From Herbidospora galbida (lineage in GTDB: Bacteria > Actinomycetota > Actinomycetes > Streptosporangiales > Streptosporangiaceae), in contig NZ_SZQA01000030.1 in the NCBI RefSeq assembly GCF_005233835.1, positions 1-64,000 of the forward strand: DNA of 64,000 bases, in the 5' to 3' direction. Positions within the stretch are counted from its first letter, which is position 1, and every line of letters starts with the position of its first letter. Of the stretch, positions 60,318-64,000 are shown in pieces. The translations under genes and the position numbers were made by a program. The notes under the pieces are model-generated. The model had not been told where the DNA came from and searched no databases. It saw only the letters and a list, made by a program, of their open reading frames with translations.

Positions 60318-61016
60318 ATGGTGACTCCCGAAGCCCGACTGCTGATCGTCGAAGACGAGCCGAACATCCTCGAACTGCTGGCCGCGAGCCTGCGGTACGC
60401 CGGCTTCGAGGTCAGCACCGCCTCCAGCGGCACCGAGGGAGTCGCCGCGGCCACCCGTCACCGGCCCGACCTGATCGTGCTCGACGTGATGCTGCCCGAC
60501 ATGGACGGCTTCGACGTCGTCCGCAGGCTGCGTGGCGGCGGCACCTTCACGCCCGTGGTCTTCCTGACCGCCCGCGACGCCACCGAAGACAAGATCCGGG
60601 GCCTGACGCTGGGCGGCGACGACTACGTCACCAAGCCGTTCTCGCTCGAAGAGGTCATCGCCCGCATCCGGGCCGTGCTGCGCCGCACCGCGGGCGACCC
60701 GACCGCCCCGCCGCCCCGGCTGACCTTCGCCGACATCGAACTCGACGAGGAGTCCCACGAGGTCTGGCGGTCGGGCAACCCGGTGCCGCTGTCGCCGACC
60801 GAGTTCAAGCTGCTGCGCTACTTCATGGCCAACGCCGGGCGGGTGCTGTCGAAGGCGCAGATCCTCGACCACGTGTGGGACTACGACTTCCGGGGCGACG
60901 CCGGGATCGTGGAGTCCTACGTGTCGGTGCTCCGGCGGAAGATCGACAGCCGGTCGGCGCCGAGACTCATCCACACCCTGCGCGGTGTGGGCTACGTGAT
61001 GCGAACCTCGGCCTGA
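60318..61016 (+). CDS. OmpR-family response regulator
   Basis: 232 residues: receiver domain (phospho-acceptor D56 in IVLDVMLPDMDG, conserved Lys in YVTKPFS) followed by an OmpR/PhoB winged helix (PTEFKLLRYFMANAGRVLS, VESYVSVLRRKID). I prefer the ATG at 60318, which has GAGAAG 6 bases upstream; an ATG at 60312 is too close. It precedes the sensor kinase by 4 bp. Confidence 0.95.
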   Translation: MVTPEARLLIVEDEPNILELLAASLRYAGFEVSTASSGTEGVAAATRHRPDLIVLDVMLPDMDGFDVVRRLRGGGTFTPVVFLTARDATEDKIRGLTLGGDDYVTKPFSLEEVIARIRAVLRRTAGDPTAPPPRLTFADIELDEESHEVWRSGNPVPLSPTEFKLLRYFMANAGRVLSKAQILDHVWDYDFRGDAGIVESYVSVLRRKIDSRSAPRLIHTLRGVGYVMRTSA

Positions 61017-61020
61017 TGAC

Positions 61021-62412
61021 ATGAGCCGGGTGTCGCTGCGTACGAAACTGATCGCGGCGATGCTCGCCCTCGTCGCCTGGACCCTGCTGGTGATCGGCGC
61101 GGCCAGCGTGTCCCTCCTGCGCAGCTACCTGATCGACCGCGTCGACGAACAGGTGGCCAAGCTCAGCGTCCAGACGCTGGCCCGGCTCGCGCACAGCGGC
61201 GACCTGACCTACTCGATGCAGCGGCTGCCGCCCGAGGGCCTGGTGCAGGTCGTCGAGGCCGACGGCACGATCGGCCCGTCGGCGGCCGGCGAATCGGTGA
61301 TCGGCGGCCCGAGCCCGGCCGACCTGCCGCCGCCGGGCGAGATCGCGACGCGGTCGTCCGACGGCGTGTCGTGGCGGGTCAAGACCGTGCCGCTGGCGAG
61401 CGGCCGCACCCTGGTGACGGCCATCGGGCTCGGCGGCGTCACCCAGATCACCAGCCGCCTGGGCCTGATCGTCATCCTCGGCGGGGCGGTGGTGCTCGCG
61501 CTGGCGGGCGTGCTGGGGATCGTGCTGGTCCGGCGCAGCCTGCGTCCGCTGGCCGAGATCGAGCGGACGGCCGGATCGATCGCCGCCGGGAACATGAGCA
61601 GCCGCATCCCCGACCGCGACCCGCGCACCGAGGTCGGCCGCCTGGCCCATTCGCTGAACGGGATGCTCGCCCAGATCGAGAAGGCCTTCGACGACCGCTC
61701 CCGATCGGAGGCGGCGGCCCGGGAGTCGGAGGAGCGCATGCGCCGCTTCGTCGCCGACGCCTCCCACGAGCTCCGCACCCCGCTGACCTCCATCCGCGGG
61801 TACGCCGAATTCCACCGCCAGGCCCCGCAGACCGACGTGACGCGGCTGATGCGCCGCATCGAGAGCGAGGCCGAACGCATGAGCCTCCTCGTCGAAGACC
61901 TGCTGCTGCTGGCCCGCCTCGACCAGCAGCGTCCCCTCCAGTCGAAGCCGGTCGACCTGCTGGCCATCGCGGGCGACGCCGTCCAGGACGCGCGGATCCT
62001 GTCTCCCGGCCGGTCGATCTCCCTGGCGGTCGAGGGGACGACGGCGCCGATCGTGTCGGGCGACGAGGTGCGGTTACGGCAGGTCGTGGGCAACCTGATG
62101 TCCAACGCCCTGGCCCACACGCCCGACGGGGTGCCGGTGATGGTCACCGTCGGCGCGGGCGGGACCGAGGCGTTCGTCGAGGTCGCCGACAAGGGGCCCG
62201 GGATGACCGCCGACGAGGCGGCGCGGGTCTTCGAACGCTTCTACCGCGCCGACCCGGCCCGCACCCACGACGAGTCGTCGGGCGCCGGGCTGGGGCTGTC
62301 GATCGTGTCGTCCCTGGTCAAGGCCCATGGGGGGACGGTGACGGTGGAGACGTCGCCGGGAGCCGGGGCGGCGTTCCGCGTGGTGTTACGCCTGGAACCG
62401 GAGCCCGACTAG
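61021..62412 (+). CDS. sensor histidine kinase
   Basis: 463 residues: membrane segment 1 (about 10-33), an extracytoplasmic sensor loop of about 115 residues, segment 2 (about 148-168), HAMP, HisKA with the phosphorylated His in DASHELRTPL (about residue 248), and HATPase_c (NLMSNALAHTP N-box, DKGPGMT, GAGLGLSIV). It forms a two-component pair with the preceding regulator. Its end overlaps the adaptor gene on the other strand by 4 bp. Confidence 0.95.
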   Translation: MSRVSLRTKLIAAMLALVAWTLLVIGAASVSLLRSYLIDRVDEQVAKLSVQTLARLAHSGDLTYSMQRLPPEGLVQVVEADGTIGPSAAGESVIGGPSPADLPPPGEIATRSSDGVSWRVKTVPLASGRTLVTAIGLGGVTQITSRLGLIVILGGAVVLALAGVLGIVLVRRSLRPLAEIERTAGSIAAGNMSSRIPDRDPRTEVGRLAHSLNGMLAQIEKAFDDRSRSEAAARESEERMRRFVADASHELRTPLTSIRGYAEFHRQAPQTDVTRLMRRIESEAERMSLLVEDLLLLARLDQQRPLQSKPVDLLAIAGDAVQDARILSPGRSISLAVEGTTAPIVSGDEVRLRQVVGNLMSNALAHTPDGVPVMVTVGAGGTEAFVEVADKGPGMTADEAARVFERFYRADPARTHDESSGAGLGLSIVSSLVKAHGGTVTVETSPGAGAAFRVVLRLEPEPD

Positions 62413-63809
62413 AGGCCGGGGAAGGTGCTGTCGGGGAACTCGCCGTTGAGGGCGGACGCGCCCGGGAGCTCCACCTTCTCGCCTTCGGTCAGGCCGCCGG
62501 TGATCTCCACCGTGGTGTCGCTGCGGACGCCCGTCGTGACCTTGCGCTTCGCGCCGTCGGCCAGGATGACCGTGTCGTTCTGGACGGCCCGAGCGGGGAC
62601 GTAGACCGCGTCCGGGGATGCGCCGGTGACGACCTGGACGGTGGCCGTCTGGCCCAGGAGGAGGCCTGGCGGTTGGTCGTCGAAGGAGATGGTGACGCCG
62701 TAGCGGACCAGGCGGTCGGTCGTGGTGGACATGGGGTCGATGTGGGAGACCTCGCCCTCGTAGGCGCCGGCGGGGTTGCCGAGGGTGATGACGGCCTGCT
62801 GGCCGGTCTTGAGCGTGCCGATGTCCGACTGGGTGAACAGGGCCTTGACCTGGAGGTCGTTCAGGTCGCCCAGGCTGACGAAGGCCCCTTGGGTGTAGGG
62901 GTCGCCCGCGACGCCGTTGACCTGGAGGACCGTACCGGCCGAGGGGGCCTTGATGACGACGCCCTTCAGGGCGTCTTTCGCGGCGTTCAGGTCGTTCTTG
63001 GCCCTGGTGACGGCGGCCTCCGCCTCGGCCTCGGTCATCTGAGGGCCGCCGCCCCCCTGCTGCTGCGGGATCCGGCCGCCGCCGCCTTGGGGGCGCTGCT
63101 GTTGCTGCTGCCGGTCCTGGTCACAGGCCTGGCCCTGAGGTTGTTGTGGTGGGGCGGTGCTCGGGGTGGGGGTCGGGGATGGCGAGGGAGACGGCTCACT
63201 CGTGGGGTCGAGGTGGACTTCCGGCTCCCCTTGTCGCCACGGCTTGCCCGACGGTGACGGAGTGGTGATCTTGGTGAACGACACCGCTGCGGCTCGCACG
63301 CCCTTGAAAGGCGAGGGAGACGGCGACGGGGTGCTCGGCTTCCCCGACGGCTGCGTGGTCGGCTGGTCTCCCGTGGGTGGGCAGCTCGCCTGGGGGCCGC
63401 CCTGGGGCTGCCGGGTGGGGGCGGCGTATGAGCCGCCCGTCGCGCCCGAGCCTTCGACCGTGTCGAGTCGGTCCTCGGCCGCGGCCAAGGACGCCTTGGC
63501 GGCGTCGTAGTTCTCGCGGGCGATCGTGTCGTCGACGCGGGCCAGCAGGTCGCCCTTGCGGACCTTGTCGCCGATCTTGACGTACACCTTCTCGATCGTT
63601 CCCGCCGTCGAGAAGGCCAGGTCGTGGATGCCGTCGTCGACGGTGTTCCCGGCGGCGGAGGCGACCGAGGTCACGTCGCCGCGCCGGGCGGCGACGAGTT
63701 CCACGTCAGGGAGGGCCGGCGGGTCATCCCTGAGCAGGATCGCGCCGGTGGTCACCAAGGCGACGGCGGCCAGGGCCAGGCCGCCGGCGCGTAGCCGGGT
63801 ACGAGTCAT
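62409..63809 (-). CDS. MacA/RND-type periplasmic adaptor-like protein with long low-complexity insert
   Basis: 466 residues: an N-terminal membrane anchor (RAGGLALAAVALVTTGAILL), the biotinyl-lipoyl-like half motif GTIEKVYVKIGDKVRKGDLL, then an unusual insert from about residue 120 to 265 with Pro-Ser-Pro-Thr and Gln-rich stretches (PSPSPSPF, QQQQQRPQGGGG) where a helical hairpin normally is. The second half motif GTVLQVNGVAGDPYTQGAFV and a beta-barrel follow. It acts with an ABC or RND exporter. It lies convergent to the kinase and divergent from the next gene. Confidence 0.86.
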   Translation of the reverse strand: MTRTRLRAGGLALAAVALVTTGAILLRDDPPALPDVELVAARRGDVTSVASAAGNTVDDGIHDLAFSTAGTIEKVYVKIGDKVRKGDLLARVDDTIARENYDAAKASLAAAEDRLDTVEGSGATGGSYAAPTRQPQGGPQASCPPTGDQPTTQPSGKPSTPSPSPSPFKGVRAAAVSFTKITTPSPSGKPWRQGEPEVHLDPTSEPSPSPSPTPTPSTAPPQQPQGQACDQDRQQQQQRPQGGGGRIPQQQGGGGPQMTEAEAEAAVTRAKNDLNAAKDALKGVVIKAPSAGTVLQVNGVAGDPYTQGAFVSLGDLNDLQVKALFTQSDIGTLKTGQQAVITLGNPAGAYEGEVSHIDPMSTTTDRLVRYGVTISFDDQPPGLLLGQTATVQVVTGASPDAVYVPARAVQNDTVILADGAKRKVTTGVRSDTTVEITGGLTEGEKVELPGASALNGEFPDSTFPGL

Positions 63810-63940
63810 GGCTCGTCATCCTGGTGACCGCGCGTCATGTTCCGCTGAGCCGAAACTGCGAGTTACCTGTGGACCCTTGACAGGAAACGTTCAGGACCGG
63901 CGGAGGGCGCTCCAAACCTGGACCGGCAGTGTCCATCCCT

Positions 63941-64000
63941 GTGAAGTTGTCGACGAAGCGCAGAGCGCTGATCCTGAACGCCTCCCTGGGGGTGCTGCTG
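63941..64000 (+). CDS. start of a further exported or membrane-anchored protein (cut by window end)
   Basis: GTG at 63941 opens a frame with a basic start and a hydrophobic stretch (MKLSTKRRALILNASLGVLL) that runs off the window. It resembles the N-terminus of another membrane-fusion adaptor. With only 20 codons visible the assignment is tentative. Divergent from the adaptor gene, with the 131-bp gap at 63810-63940 as shared promoter space. Confidence 0.5.
   Translation, partial: MKLSTKRRALILNASLGVLL

Overview
The window is high-GC actinobacterial DNA. The protein families point to a filamentous actinomycete, most likely Streptosporangiales (Nonomuraea/Streptosporangium/Microbispora-like) or a close relative of Streptomyces. 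The evidence is GTG and TTG starts, many leaderless-looking starts, actinobacterial DUF families (DUF1707, DUF2530, DUF3027, DUF3263), the gene order threonine-synthase-like / MoaD-like / cold shock / groEL, and secreted xylanase and mycosin-like genes. The assignment is inferred from gene content only.

Layout. 0-0.6 kb: the 3' end of a 5S rRNA gene followed by an unusual run of terminator-like hairpins. 0.65-2.3 kb: a rifamycin-type glycosyltransferase (rgt-like) with a palindrome matching the rifamycin-associated element, and behind it a fragment of a phzF gene. 2.4-8 kb: SepF-like division protein, a membrane protein, argS, plsX and a DUF1707 protein. 8.1-13 kb: a KamA-like radical SAM enzyme, a secreted protein, a 53-residue gene, a PEBP protein and a two-gene wall-polymer ABC exporter. 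13.3-19 kb: a five-gene peptide ABC importer. 19-26 kb: a secreted peptide, a mycosin-like protease, a DUF62 enzyme, DUF3263, otsB, a secreted protein, an MFS transporter and otsA. 26-31 kb: an ECF sigma factor, then a SAM-I riboswitch controlling a threonine-synthase homologue plus MoaD-like sulfur carrier (the MetM/MetO pair), a cold shock gene and a CIRCE-controlled groEL. 31-38 kb: a GNAT enzyme, a HelD/HelR-type helicase, and an XPB helicase with its usual partner. 38-47 kb: a repeat-bearing membrane protein, a TetR regulator, a HAD hydrolase, then a cold-shock-like protein / MFS / DUF3027 / giant GHKL-ATPase / methyltransferase cluster. 47-56 kb: a purine permease, a GH10 xylanase with duplicated FnIII modules, a MarR-MFS pair, small genes and an aldo/keto reductase. 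56-64 kb: a large membrane protein, an lhgO gene with a shared divergent promoter, a two-component system, and an efflux adaptor with the start of a second gene.

Functional threads. Homocysteine formation from O-phosphohomoserine under SAM control is the strongest regulatory and metabolic unit. Trehalose synthesis is split between otsB and otsA 1.8 kb apart. Rifamycin defence is suggested by rgt with its RAE-like palindrome, and more weakly by the HelD/HelR-like helicase. Peptide import, xylan degradation and several secreted proteins fit a saprophytic soil lifestyle. No transposase, integrase, CRISPR array or tRNA gene was recognised. The main traces of gene loss or gain are the phzF fragment and an atypical patch at about 53.0-54.1 kb.
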